Notes under the pieces: generated by a model
Databases searched by the model: none
What the model saw: the letters and a program-made list of their open reading frames with translations, nothing else
Told to the model about the DNA's origin: nothing
Part shown: positions 5,618 through 13,821 of the stretch, one piece after another
Layout of the letters: each line of letters starts with the position of its first letter
Numbering within the stretch: the first letter of the stretch is position 1
Translations under genes and position numbers: made by a program
Source of the DNA: Vibrio metoecus
GTDB lineage: Bacteria; Pseudomonadota; Gammaproteobacteria; Enterobacterales; Vibrionaceae
Length of the DNA: 64,000 nt
NCBI RefSeq assembly: GCF_009665255.1
Contig: NZ_CP035687.1
Location: forward strand, 62,001 to 126,000
Direction of reading: 5' to 3'

Positions 5618-8491
5618 ATGTCCGCCACACATCAACGCAAACTACTCTCCGTCATCACCGCTCTAGGCTGTTTATCTTTTGCGGTGAATGCCGCCGTTGA
5701 ATCCCTTCCTGTTGTGGGAAGTGTCTATAACTCTGCCCACGTTTTTAAGCACCAAATTACGAACTCGGTGGGTTATTCGACGATTGTAACGCGTGATACT
5801 GCGCTCTTTACTATTGCGGGTGTCACGTTAGATAGCTACATCTTGGCTCTTCCACTAGATGTTAAAACCAAAACTCGGGTGATTGCACAAATCTCTGACC
5901 CATCTTATGCAATTCCGCTTGGCTATTTTCTCTATCAGTATTACGACCGTTATAGCGGAATGTCGGCAGAGGATGAATTTAAGCAATATGTATCGAAAGT
6001 GTATGACCATCAAACGTTGAAAGGTTTTGAACACAGTCTATTTGCACTTGATAAACCGCTTAGTACACAGCAAAACCAGCATAGTAAAGACCAAGCTCAT
6101 CAAGAAGGGATTAAAGTGGATAGTCAATTCATTGCGACTATGGTGCGCTTATATGATGCATTGGTGCAGATTGGTGAGTGGCGCGATCTGAAACAACTGC
6201 CTGCACAATATCAATACTTATCGGATACACCAGCTGACCAAGCATTAGTTACGAAAATTCAGCCTCAGGTGATGGATATTTTGCGCCAAACGGCCAATGT
6301 GATGGACGAGGGTGAAATGAAAAACGCGCTGTTAAGCGTGTTAGAAGACGCTAAACCGGAAAATGCCGAGAAAGTGAATAATAAAGCACAGGCGATCACC
6401 GTTAGCTTGATTGATTTTGTGCGTCTGAACGTTTTAAAGGGTTATCGTCAGTTTCTCTATCAAAAAGAGCGTACAGAGCGTTTACAAGAGTGGCTTACCA
6501 AACAGTTGAGTGATGACCCTCAACAAGTGATCGCATTCTTGCAATCGCAACAGCAACGTCGTTTGGCTGTTCAAATTACGGTGGATGGCTTGCAACAGGG
6601 ACTATTAGAAGGCTTGGTGGATCCGAAAAAGCCATTCATTCAAGTCGCTTACCAACAACATCTTGATGCGGTTAAACGTAATCATTCATCGCATTTTGCA
6701 AAACCAGAGCATGAACAGCAGGTCAGATTCATGCATTTACTCTCTGAGCAGCCTTACCATGATCCTCACTACTTGCCATTTTTCAAACAGCTCTATCAGA
6801 ACTATCGATCGAGTATTGTGCAGGTTGGCATTTCTTCAACACCAACGATCAGTGTAAGGAATCTTCCGATTATAAAAACCGGTGCGAAAGTCTCTGGGTT
6901 GGGGGGAACTGGTATCCCCAATTTTCATTTTGTGGATCGTAAAGAAGATCGCGCTTACTACTTTTTTGGTAACGACGCTTTGCAGTTAGATCGCTTAGTG
7001 AATGAACGTGGTGTAAAGACGATGTTTGATCGCCTCGATTATTTAAAAACACTGAACTGTAATGCTCAATATGATTGGAATGCTCATGTTACCTACGATG
7101 GATTAGTGAACTTAGGGGCGGGAGAAACATTACGGGATTTTGGAGAAAAACGTTGTTTACGAGAGCTCAACGAACGAGCGGATGTCGAACAACGTTTGAC
7201 CACATTAAGATTGTATCTCATTGAGCAAATCTCGGCGTACCAAAATACGCCCAAGTGGGCATTGATAACACGTTTCACCTTAAAGCAACGCATTGAACAG
7301 CAATTAGAAAAATATGCCAAGCTGGACATTGATGGGATGCCAGATTACACCTTGATTTATAACCCTTGGCCCGATCATTTTGCGCATTTTACGGGGCCAT
7401 TCAGTGATGAAGTGATCATGCCAACCGGTGAATTAAACCGATTGGACTACTGGCTCAGAGCAACGGAGGACGCGTATCAGAAAGCGGGGGTTTACGATCG
7501 CACCTTGTGGGGTATGGCGGGTGATCACGGTTTGTCGCCAGTCTACGGCTCATTAAATCCAGAAAAACAGATTTTTGCGCCATTACAAGAGCAGCTTGGG
7601 ATTTCGATTGTGGTCGAGAAGATCTCTTCCGATGAAGGCGAAGGCCCTAAGCTGACGAATGCATTAAATGCACCGAGTTATCAAGCCGTGGATGTGGTGG
7701 TGGCTTCCACTGCAGGGGGCAATTTCATGTTGGACTTTTTTAATGCTACGGCGGGGTGGGCAACACAACCTGTCTATAAAGAGTTGATTCAATGGCAACC
7801 TAAAGGCAGTGATAAAGTCATTGATATCGTCAATGAAAGCCTTATCCGTTTAGGCGAAACGTTGGATTACTTGGTGGTAAGAGAAGGCGCTTGCACCCTC
7901 GAAGATTGCACAGTACGCGTGATCGGTATGCGCGAGGGGAAACGCGTGGATGAACTCATCCGCCAATCAGGCAACAAACGTTTCTATTCTGCTGTGCAAG
8001 GTAAACCACAATTACTCCAATTGCAGCAACTTAACCCATATTTACCCACTCCGAATGCGATGGAACTGGATGAATTTGCCCGCTTGATGGATAAGTGCTT
8101 TTACCGCGCGAAAGAGAGTGATGTCGCTAGCTGGTGTGATGAGTCAGAGTGGCGCATGCTGACGAGTTTTACGCCTCGTCCTGATTCTGTAAATCAATTA
8201 GCGGCAATTTATGAAGAAGAACGCGCAGGTACTATTAATCTCTTTCCGCGTGAAGGCTTAGGTTATAACACCAAAGTACCTGGCCGACATGCAGGGGAAA
8301 GTTACCTAGAAAAAGATGCCTTTTTAGGTTTCTGGGGAAAACCGGTAGGGCGCAATGCTATCACCCTGCAATCAGAGCAAAACGGATCTTTAGCCCCGAC
8401 GTTGTATGAATACCTTACCGGGGAGCGTGTTGTTGTGGGCAACAATGGTTGGGGTTATCCCTCGTTACTGAATAAACTCGACATTCAGTAA
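5618..8491 (+). CDS. Large exported alkaline-phosphatase-superfamily protein
   Basis: The 957-aa product has an N-terminal signal peptide (MSATHQRKLLSVITALGCLS, Ala-rich cleavage near residue 25). Metal-site motifs of the alkaline phosphatase/phosphodiesterase superfamily appear: PWPDHFAHFTGP (~583-594), MAGDHGLSP (~632-640) and GRHAGES (~888-894). Metal ligands D and H fit at these places. The first half (~30-380) is helical and unlike the usual catalytic domain. It probably acts in the periplasm as a metal-dependent phosphohydrolase, phosphodiesterase or sulfatase; the substrate is unknown. The start has AGGAAG five to ten bases upstream. Confidence 0.75.
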   Translation: MSATHQRKLLSVITALGCLSFAVNAAVESLPVVGSVYNSAHVFKHQITNSVGYSTIVTRDTALFTIAGVTLDSYILALPLDVKTKTRVIAQISDPSYAIPLGYFLYQYYDRYSGMSAEDEFKQYVSKVYDHQTLKGFEHSLFALDKPLSTQQNQHSKDQAHQEGIKVDSQFIATMVRLYDALVQIGEWRDLKQLPAQYQYLSDTPADQALVTKIQPQVMDILRQTANVMDEGEMKNALLSVLEDAKPENAEKVNNKAQAITVSLIDFVRLNVLKGYRQFLYQKERTERLQEWLTKQLSDDPQQVIAFLQSQQQRRLAVQITVDGLQQGLLEGLVDPKKPFIQVAYQQHLDAVKRNHSSHFAKPEHEQQVRFMHLLSEQPYHDPHYLPFFKQLYQNYRSSIVQVGISSTPTISVRNLPIIKTGAKVSGLGGTGIPNFHFVDRKEDRAYYFFGNDALQLDRLVNERGVKTMFDRLDYLKTLNCNAQYDWNAHVTYDGLVNLGAGETLRDFGEKRCLRELNERADVEQRLTTLRLYLIEQISAYQNTPKWALITRFTLKQRIEQQLEKYAKLDIDGMPDYTLIYNPWPDHFAHFTGPFSDEVIMPTGELNRLDYWLRATEDAYQKAGVYDRTLWGMAGDHGLSPVYGSLNPEKQIFAPLQEQLGISIVVEKISSDEGEGPKLTNALNAPSYQAVDVVVASTAGGNFMLDFFNATAGWATQPVYKELIQWQPKGSDKVIDIVNESLIRLGETLDYLVVREGACTLEDCTVRVIGMREGKRVDELIRQSGNKRFYSAVQGKPQLLQLQQLNPYLPTPNAMELDEFARLMDKCFYRAKESDVASWCDESEWRMLTSFTPRPDSVNQLAAIYEEERAGTINLFPREGLGYNTKVPGRHAGESYLEKDAFLGFWGKPVGRNAITLQSEQNGSLAPTLYEYLTGERVVVGNNGWGYPSLLNKLDIQ

Positions 8492-8514
8492 CGTCAATAA
8501 CTGAGGAAAACACA

Positions 8515-8700
8515 TTATTGAGTCGGTTGATCCTCACGGCTCAATAATTCCTGCTTATTTCGGTGTTGTTGCTGTAACCAACACGTTGGAGTGCAGCCAA
8601 ACTGACGTTCGAATACACGACACCACCGCTTTAGCCCACTTCTGTTGCCCTGCAAGAAATAATTGCTGTGCTACTAGTAAACGTGATGAAAACCTGCTGC
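8515..8700 (-). pseudogene. Possible remnant of an AraC-type regulator
   Basis: On the minus strand, the frame ending TAA 8517-8515 reads VFERQFGCTPTCWLQQQ and then QELLS. This resembles the first helix-turn-helix of AraC/GlxA-type regulators (F-x-x-x-F-G-x-T-P-x-x-W-L-x-x-x-R). Upstream the likeness continues in another frame (RLLVAQQLFLAG), so the piece is both frameshifted and truncated. No start codon with a ribosome-binding site exists. The rest of the 8492-9002 gap shows no gene. Confidence 0.35.
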
Positions 8701-9002
8701 ACAGACATTCTCTTTTCCTACATGAGAAATGCTGCCGAGAATATACACAAGGTAGAGCTCTACACTGAAAGCTCGCCATTGAAAAATGAGAGTTTAATCC
8801 GTATCTAAGACGTTAAATATCGGTATGTTTGCTCGGTTTAAACCTACATATTTCACAGTAACTCAATAGTAGCAATCCCTCTGATAACGCTTTCCTAAGT
8901 TCAGTAACTCAAATCACAAAAATCGCTATTTTCAAGGTTTCTTTCGGGTTTGGGATCTTCACCAATAAGATCGCATTGATCTTGTTCATTGGTCAGTTTT
9001 TA

Positions 9003-9016
9003 TTGATCTAAATCAA
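9003..9016 (+). promoter_or_regulatory. FNR box upstream of nrdDG
   Basis: TTGATCTAAATCAA is a perfect TTGAT-N4-ATCAA FNR half-site pair, 120 bases before the nrdD start. FNR activation under anoxia fits the oxygen-sensitive class III ribonucleotide reductase. Confidence 0.8.
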
Positions 9017-9049
9017 TACTCCGGCTTGATGCATTTCGTTAAATACGCC

Positions 9050-9094
9050 ACAACATATAGTGTCAGTCGCAGAATAATTAGCCCTATATAGTGT
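9050..9094 (+). promoter_or_regulatory. Two NrdR-like boxes
   Basis: ACAACATATAGTGT at 9050-9063 and GCCCTATATAGTGT at 9081-9094 both resemble the NrdR consensus (ACACWATATNTNGTGT-like). Their starts are 31 bp apart, three helical turns. This is the usual arrangement for the NrdR repressor, which senses ATP/dATP and controls nrd operons. They lie between the FNR box and the nrdD start. Confidence 0.75.
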
Positions 9095-9136
9095 ATTTGT
9101 GGATAACTCTGTGGGTATGCTGGGTAAGGAGAAAAG

Positions 9137-11257
9137 GTGAAACCTATCGTAATCAAACGTGATGGCTCAAAAGCGCCATTCAACAGGGATCGTATTCAAG
9201 CTGCTGTGGAAAGTGCTGCCGAGCACGCAGATCAAGACATCGCCATTTATGCATTGAATGTTGCGTTAGCGGTTGAGTTAAAGTTGCGAGATTACGAAGA
9301 GGTACACATTGCCGAAATCCAGACGCTAGTCGAAAACGAGCTCATGCAAGGTCCCTATAAAGCATTGGCCCGCTCATACATCGAATATCGCCATGACCGT
9401 GATGTTGCGCGTGAGAAACAGAGCAAACTGACTCGAGAAATTGAAGGTTTGATCCAAGAAAGTAATGCGGATTTGCTCAATGAAAACGCCAACAAAGATG
9501 GCAAAGTGATCCCAACTCAGCGTGATTTACTGGCGGGTATTGTGGCTAAGCATTACGCGAAAACCCGTATTCTTCCTCGTGATGTTGTTCAAGCACACGA
9601 AGAGGGCGATATACATTACCACGATCTGGATTACGCACCATTTTTCCCAATGTTTAACTGCATGCTGATTGATCTTAAAGGCATGCTGACTCATGGTTTT
9701 AAAATGGGTAATGCAGAAATTGACACTCCTAAATCAATTTCGACTGCAACTGCCGTAACCGCACAAATCATTGCACAAGTTGCAAGCCACATTTATGGCG
9801 GCACCACGATCAACCGAATTGATGAAGTGTTGGCTCCTTATGTGACGGCAAGCTATGAAAAGCACCTAGAGATTGCTCGCGAATGGGAAATCAGTAACCC
9901 AGAAGCATTTGCTAAAGCGCGTACCGAGAAAGAGTGCTATGACGCTTTCCAATCTCTTGAGTATGAAGTCAACACCTTGCATACCGCGAATGGGCAGACG
10001 CCGTTCGTCACGTTTGGTTTTGGTTTGGGAACTTGCTGGGAATCTCGTTTGATCCAGCAGTCAATCCTGAAAAATCGGATTGCGGGTCTGGGGAAAAATC
10101 GCAAAACGGCCGTATTCCCTAAACTGGTGTTTGCAATTAAGGATGGCCTAAACCATAAAGCCGAAGATCCCAATTACGACATTAAGCAACTGGCATTAGA
10201 GTGCGCGTCTAAGCGTATGTACCCTGATATTCTCAACTACGACAAAGTGGTAGAAATTACAGGTTCATTCAAAACCCCAATGGGATGTCGCTCTTTCCTC
10301 AATCCTTATGAGGAACACGGTGAGCTGATCCATGAGGGGCGTAATAACCTTGGTGTTGTAAGCCTAAACTTGCCACGCATCGCCCTAAAAGCCAAAGGGG
10401 ATGTTAAGAAATTCTACGCACTGCTTGATGAAAAATTGAAGCTGGCTCGTCGTGCGCTGGATACTCGTATCAATCGTTTAGAAAACGTGAAAGCTCGCGT
10501 TGCACCTATTCTTTACATGGAAGGTGCCTGTGGTGTGCGTTTGAAAGCCAATGATTCAATTGCCGATATTTTCAAGCATGGTCGTGCCTCAATTTCACTG
10601 GGTTACATCGGTGTGCATGAAACCATTATTGCGCTGTTTGGCCAGAAAACGCATGTTTATGATGATATTCAGCTGCGTGAAGAAGCGGTTAATATTATTC
10701 AACATCTACGCAATACCGTGGAGCAATGGAAGAAAGAAACCGGTTATGCATTCAGCTTGTATGGTACGCCGAGTGAAAACTTGTGTAGCCGCTTCTGCCG
10801 TATCGATGCCAAACAATTTGGTGTGGTAGAAGGGGTAACCGATAAAGGTTACTACACCAACAGCTTCCACTTAGATGTTCAGAAAAAGGTCAACCCATAC
10901 GACAAGATTGATTTCGAGATGCCGTATCCGGAAATTTCGAGTGGGGGTTTCATCTGTTATGGTGAATTCCCGAATATGCAACGTAACGTGGAAGCGCTGG
11001 AAAACGTGTGGGATTACAGCTATCACCGCGTGCCATATTACGGAACGAATACTCCAATTGATGAGTGTTATGAGTGTGGCTTTGCGGGCGAGTTTGACTG
11101 TACGAGTAAAGGGTTTGTTTGCCCACGTTGTGGTAACCATGAGCCGACTAAAGTTTCTGTAACCCGTCGTGTGTGTGGCTATTTAGGCAGCCCAGATGCG
11201 CGCCCGTTTAACGTCGGTAAACAAGAAGAAGTGAAACGTCGGGTAAAACACCTATAA
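9137..11257 (+). CDS. nrdD: Anaerobic ribonucleoside-triphosphate reductase, large subunit
   Basis: This 706-aa class III ribonucleotide reductase makes dNTPs from NTPs without oxygen. The N-terminal ATP-cone domain (MKPIVIKRDGSKAPFNRDRI) gives allosteric control. The barrel carries active-site stretches such as FPMFNCMLIDLKGM and GNNLGVVSLNLPRIA-like sequence. The C-terminus has the zinc site CYECGF...CPRCG and the glycyl-radical loop RVCGYLGSPDARPF. The start is GTG 9137 with AAGGAG 8-12 bases upstream. It is followed after 4 bases by its activase nrdG. FNR and NrdR-like sites lie upstream. Confidence 0.98.
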   Translation: MKPIVIKRDGSKAPFNRDRIQAAVESAAEHADQDIAIYALNVALAVELKLRDYEEVHIAEIQTLVENELMQGPYKALARSYIEYRHDRDVAREKQSKLTREIEGLIQESNADLLNENANKDGKVIPTQRDLLAGIVAKHYAKTRILPRDVVQAHEEGDIHYHDLDYAPFFPMFNCMLIDLKGMLTHGFKMGNAEIDTPKSISTATAVTAQIIAQVASHIYGGTTINRIDEVLAPYVTASYEKHLEIAREWEISNPEAFAKARTEKECYDAFQSLEYEVNTLHTANGQTPFVTFGFGLGTCWESRLIQQSILKNRIAGLGKNRKTAVFPKLVFAIKDGLNHKAEDPNYDIKQLALECASKRMYPDILNYDKVVEITGSFKTPMGCRSFLNPYEEHGELIHEGRNNLGVVSLNLPRIALKAKGDVKKFYALLDEKLKLARRALDTRINRLENVKARVAPILYMEGACGVRLKANDSIADIFKHGRASISLGYIGVHETIIALFGQKTHVYDDIQLREEAVNIIQHLRNTVEQWKKETGYAFSLYGTPSENLCSRFCRIDAKQFGVVEGVTDKGYYTNSFHLDVQKKVNPYDKIDFEMPYPEISSGGFICYGEFPNMQRNVEALENVWDYSYHRVPYYGTNTPIDECYECGFAGEFDCTSKGFVCPRCGNHEPTKVSVTRRVCGYLGSPDARPFNVGKQEEVKRRVKHL

Positions 11258-11261
11258 CCTT

Positions 11262-11729
11262 ATGAATTATCATCAATATTACCCCATTGATGTTGTCAAC
11301 GGACCGGGGACACGCTGTACGCTGTTTGTCTCCGGTTGCGAGCATCAATGCAAAGGGTGCTATAACCAAAGCACTTGGTCACTCACCTCTGGGCATCTTT
11401 ACACTCAAGAGTTGGAAGATCAGATTATTGCGGATTTGAATGACACGCGGATCAAACGGCGCGGTTTATCTCTTTCAGGGGGTGATCCCCTTCATCCCGC
11501 GAATGTTGATACCGTGCTGCGTTTGGTTCGTCGAGTGAAAGAGGAATGTCCTGGTAAAGATATCTGGTTATGGACTGGTTATCGACTGGACGATTTTAAT
11601 GACGCACAACAAGCGTTGCTGCCTTATCTTGATGTATTGGTGGATGGCAAATTTGAACAAGCCCTCGCGGATCCGATGCTGGAGTGGCGGGGCAGTGCTA
11701 ATCAAGTGATCCATCGCTTCACGGTGTAA
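11262..11729 (+). CDS. nrdG: Anaerobic ribonucleotide reductase activating enzyme
   Basis: This 155-aa radical-SAM activase generates the glycyl radical on NrdD. The [4Fe-4S]/SAM motif is SGCEHQCKGCYNQ (CxxxCxxC). The GGDP-type SAM-binding loop is LSLSGGDPLHPAN. The length is normal. It starts four bases after the nrdD stop with no strong ribosome-binding site of its own, so translation is probably coupled to nrdD. Confidence 0.98.
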   Translation: MNYHQYYPIDVVNGPGTRCTLFVSGCEHQCKGCYNQSTWSLTSGHLYTQELEDQIIADLNDTRIKRRGLSLSGGDPLHPANVDTVLRLVRRVKEECPGKDIWLWTGYRLDDFNDAQQALLPYLDVLVDGKFEQALADPMLEWRGSANQVIHRFTV

Positions 11730-11736
11730 TGTTGTT

Positions 11737-11774
11737 GTTCTCAGCGCTGTATGTAACGCCGTTGCGCTGAGAAC
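11737..11774. repeat. 11-bp inverted repeat after nrdG
   Basis: GTTCTCAGCGC (11737-11747) is complementary to GCGCTGAGAAC (11764-11774), with a 16-base loop. It follows the nrdG stop. A run of A, not T, follows on the plus strand, so it is not a textbook terminator. It may instead block processing from the 3' end or end transcription in another way. Confidence 0.55.
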
Positions 11775-11851
11775 AAAAAATCCCTTTCGGTTTTTATCTA
11801 TCTGGTTTACTTTGTGGGTTGTTACCTGAATTTCAAAGGGTTGTGACTTTC

Positions 11852-13033
11852 ATGTTTACTCATTTACCAGCACCAGTTTTAGATCCAATTCTTTCTCTCT
11901 CCGTTGCCTTTCGTAATGATCCTCGTCCACAAAAAGTGGATCTAGGAATAGGCGTTTATAAAAACAGTTTGGGCGAAACCCCGATCATGCGCGCGGTAGC
12001 ATTGGCGCAAGAAAAGGTGGTTGCGACTCAGAAAACCAAATCGTACGTTGGTCTTGCCGGATGCGAAGAATTTAATCAGAGCATGTTGCAACTGGTACTT
12101 GGCTCAACGCTGGATACCGAGCGCACGATTGCGATCCAAACGCCAGGAGCCAGTGGTGCACTGCGTATGTTAGGCGATTTAATGCGTGTGGCGCAGCCGG
12201 AAACGACCGTTTGGATCACGGATCCTAGCTATGTAAACCACAAGCCCGTGATGGAAGCCGCTGGTCTGAAAGTGCGTTACTACCGCTATTTCAGCCGTGA
12301 AACCAAAATGGTGGATACCGAACAGATGTTAGCGGATCTGGCACAAGCCGGTCCAAAAGATGTGGTTTTACTGCATGGTTGTTGTCATAACCCTACGGGA
12401 GCGGACATTGACTTTTCTGCATGGCAAGCAATCACAGATTTAGCACAGAAAAATGGCTTTATTCCCTTTGTCGACATTGCTTATCAAGGTTTTGGTGATG
12501 GTTTAGAACAAGATGCGCAAGGCTTACGTTATATGGCTGAGCGCATGGAAGAAATGTTAATTACGACCTCTTGTTCTAAGAACTTTGGATTGTACCGAGA
12601 ACGAACCGGTGCGGCCATTGTGCTTGGTAAAAGCTTGCAAGATGTCACCAACGCACGGGGTAAAATGCTTACTTTGGCGCGCTCTACGTATACGATGCCA
12701 CCAGATCACGGTGCCGCATTAGTGAAGACAGTGCTAAGAGATGAGCAGTTGACCGCGATCTGGAAGCAAGAGCTGAACGAAATGCAGCAACGTTTGTTAA
12801 CTCTGCGCAAAGATTTGTGTAATGAGTTGAGAAATCAACACAATACGCGACAATTAGACTTCATTGAAAGCCACAGGGGGATGTTTACGGTGTTAGGCTT
12901 CTCAGCTGAGCAGATGGGGCGTTTACGTGAAGAGTTTGCCATTTACGGTGTGGCAGATGGTCGTATTAATATCGCTGGATTGACCGAGAAAGACATCCCG
13001 TATGTGGCGAATGCAATTATCCAGGTGTCATAA
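11852..13033 (+). CDS. Aromatic-amino-acid/aspartate aminotransferase
   Basis: This 393-aa PLP-dependent class I aminotransferase is close in length to AspC and TyrB. The PLP Lys is in CSKNFGLYRERTGA (about residue 243). HGCCHNPTGAD is the conserved N-P-T-G cofactor loop and an Arg in the C-terminal GRINIAGL region binds the carboxylate. It transfers amino groups between aromatic or acidic amino acids and 2-oxoacids. The start at 11852 (MFTHLPAPVLDPIL) matches the family N-terminus; a 33-base longer frame begins with TTG. AspC and TyrB specificity cannot be told apart by eye. Confidence 0.93.
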   Translation: MFTHLPAPVLDPILSLSVAFRNDPRPQKVDLGIGVYKNSLGETPIMRAVALAQEKVVATQKTKSYVGLAGCEEFNQSMLQLVLGSTLDTERTIAIQTPGASGALRMLGDLMRVAQPETTVWITDPSYVNHKPVMEAAGLKVRYYRYFSRETKMVDTEQMLADLAQAGPKDVVLLHGCCHNPTGADIDFSAWQAITDLAQKNGFIPFVDIAYQGFGDGLEQDAQGLRYMAERMEEMLITTSCSKNFGLYRERTGAAIVLGKSLQDVTNARGKMLTLARSTYTMPPDHGAALVKTVLRDEQLTAIWKQELNEMQQRLLTLRKDLCNELRNQHNTRQLDFIESHRGMFTVLGFSAEQMGRLREEFAIYGVADGRINIAGLTEKDIPYVANAIIQVS

Positions 13034-13089
13034 AGAAGATGGCAAAATCATACCCAATCAGGAAGGGTGGTATTTGATTAGGTGAAAGT

Positions 13090-13767
13090 ATGAATCATCC
13101 ACTGAAATTGTTAGTGTCTTTAATGTTAAGTAGCGGGTTGGTGGCGTGTGCCACCACTCCTTTACCCGCAGAGCCCGAGAAAAATGCCACACCACCTGTA
13201 ACTCCGGTGGTTGAAGCTCCAAAAGCCGTTGTTGATGAAAATGCACCCTTGGTAGAAACATTACCTCGCCTAGAACCGGCACATTCATTTGAGTCGGAAG
13301 TCAAAGATGACTTCTCTATGGTGAAACACACATCTGACGGCAAGATCGTGTTAGGGGATAAAGAGTGGGTTTACCTCCCTGGGTTGAAAGAGAGTTTCAA
13401 AGCACGTATCGATACTGGGGCAACCACGTCATCGATCAGTGCGGTAGACATCGTCGCTTTTGAACGCAGTGGTCAAGACTGGGTGAAGTTTCGTATCGAG
13501 CACGACAATGTGCGTAGTGAAGAAATCAGTTTACCGGTTGAACGTTGGGTGAGAATTCGTCAATCCAGTGCTGAGAAGCCGCAACGTCGAGCTGTGGTAA
13601 TGGCATGGATCCAAATTGGTGATCTTAAAGAATATACTGAGTTTACTTTGACGGATCGTACCCATTTAACTTACCCACTTTTGCTGGGTCGTAGTTTCTT
13701 CAAAGATGTGGCGGTGGTAGATGTTTCTCGCCACTATATTCAAGAGAAGTTCCCACAAAACAAATGA
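13090..13767 (+). CDS. Retropepsin-like (RimB/Put_zn_protease family) lipoprotein
   Basis: The 225-aa product has a lipoprotein signal ending in a lipobox (SGLVACATT, Cys near residue 20) and a Pro/Glu-rich linker (~25-75). A retropepsin-like domain begins at GDKEWVYLPGLKESFKARID and contains the aspartic motif DTGATTSS. The PF05618 family (ATP-dependent zinc protease/RimB-like) has this pattern, followed by a LLGRSFF strand, also seen here. It is probably anchored in the outer or inner membrane facing the periplasm. Substrate unknown. A terminator follows. Confidence 0.85.
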   Translation: MNHPLKLLVSLMLSSGLVACATTPLPAEPEKNATPPVTPVVEAPKAVVDENAPLVETLPRLEPAHSFESEVKDDFSMVKHTSDGKIVLGDKEWVYLPGLKESFKARIDTGATTSSISAVDIVAFERSGQDWVKFRIEHDNVRSEEISLPVERWVRIRQSSAEKPQRRAVVMAWIQIGDLKEYTEFTLTDRTHLTYPLLLGRSFFKDVAVVDVSRHYIQEKFPQNK

Positions 13768-13774
13768 TTAAATG

Positions 13775-13807
13775 AAAAAAAGCCAGTGTTTAACCACTGG
13801 CTTTTTT
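13775..13807. terminator. Bidirectional terminator
   Basis: Stem AAAAAAGCCAGTG with CACTGGCTTTTTT flanks a short loop. A-run and T-run on the two sides let it serve both the lipoprotein gene (plus) and fruA (minus). Confidence 0.92.
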
Positions 13808-13821
13808 ATCTCATTGAGATT

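Noticed and set aside
8555..8779. 74-aa minus-strand frame before nrdD
   Set aside because: Part of it looks like a regulator remnant in two frames; as one 74-aa protein it has no start signal and odd Cys-rich composition.
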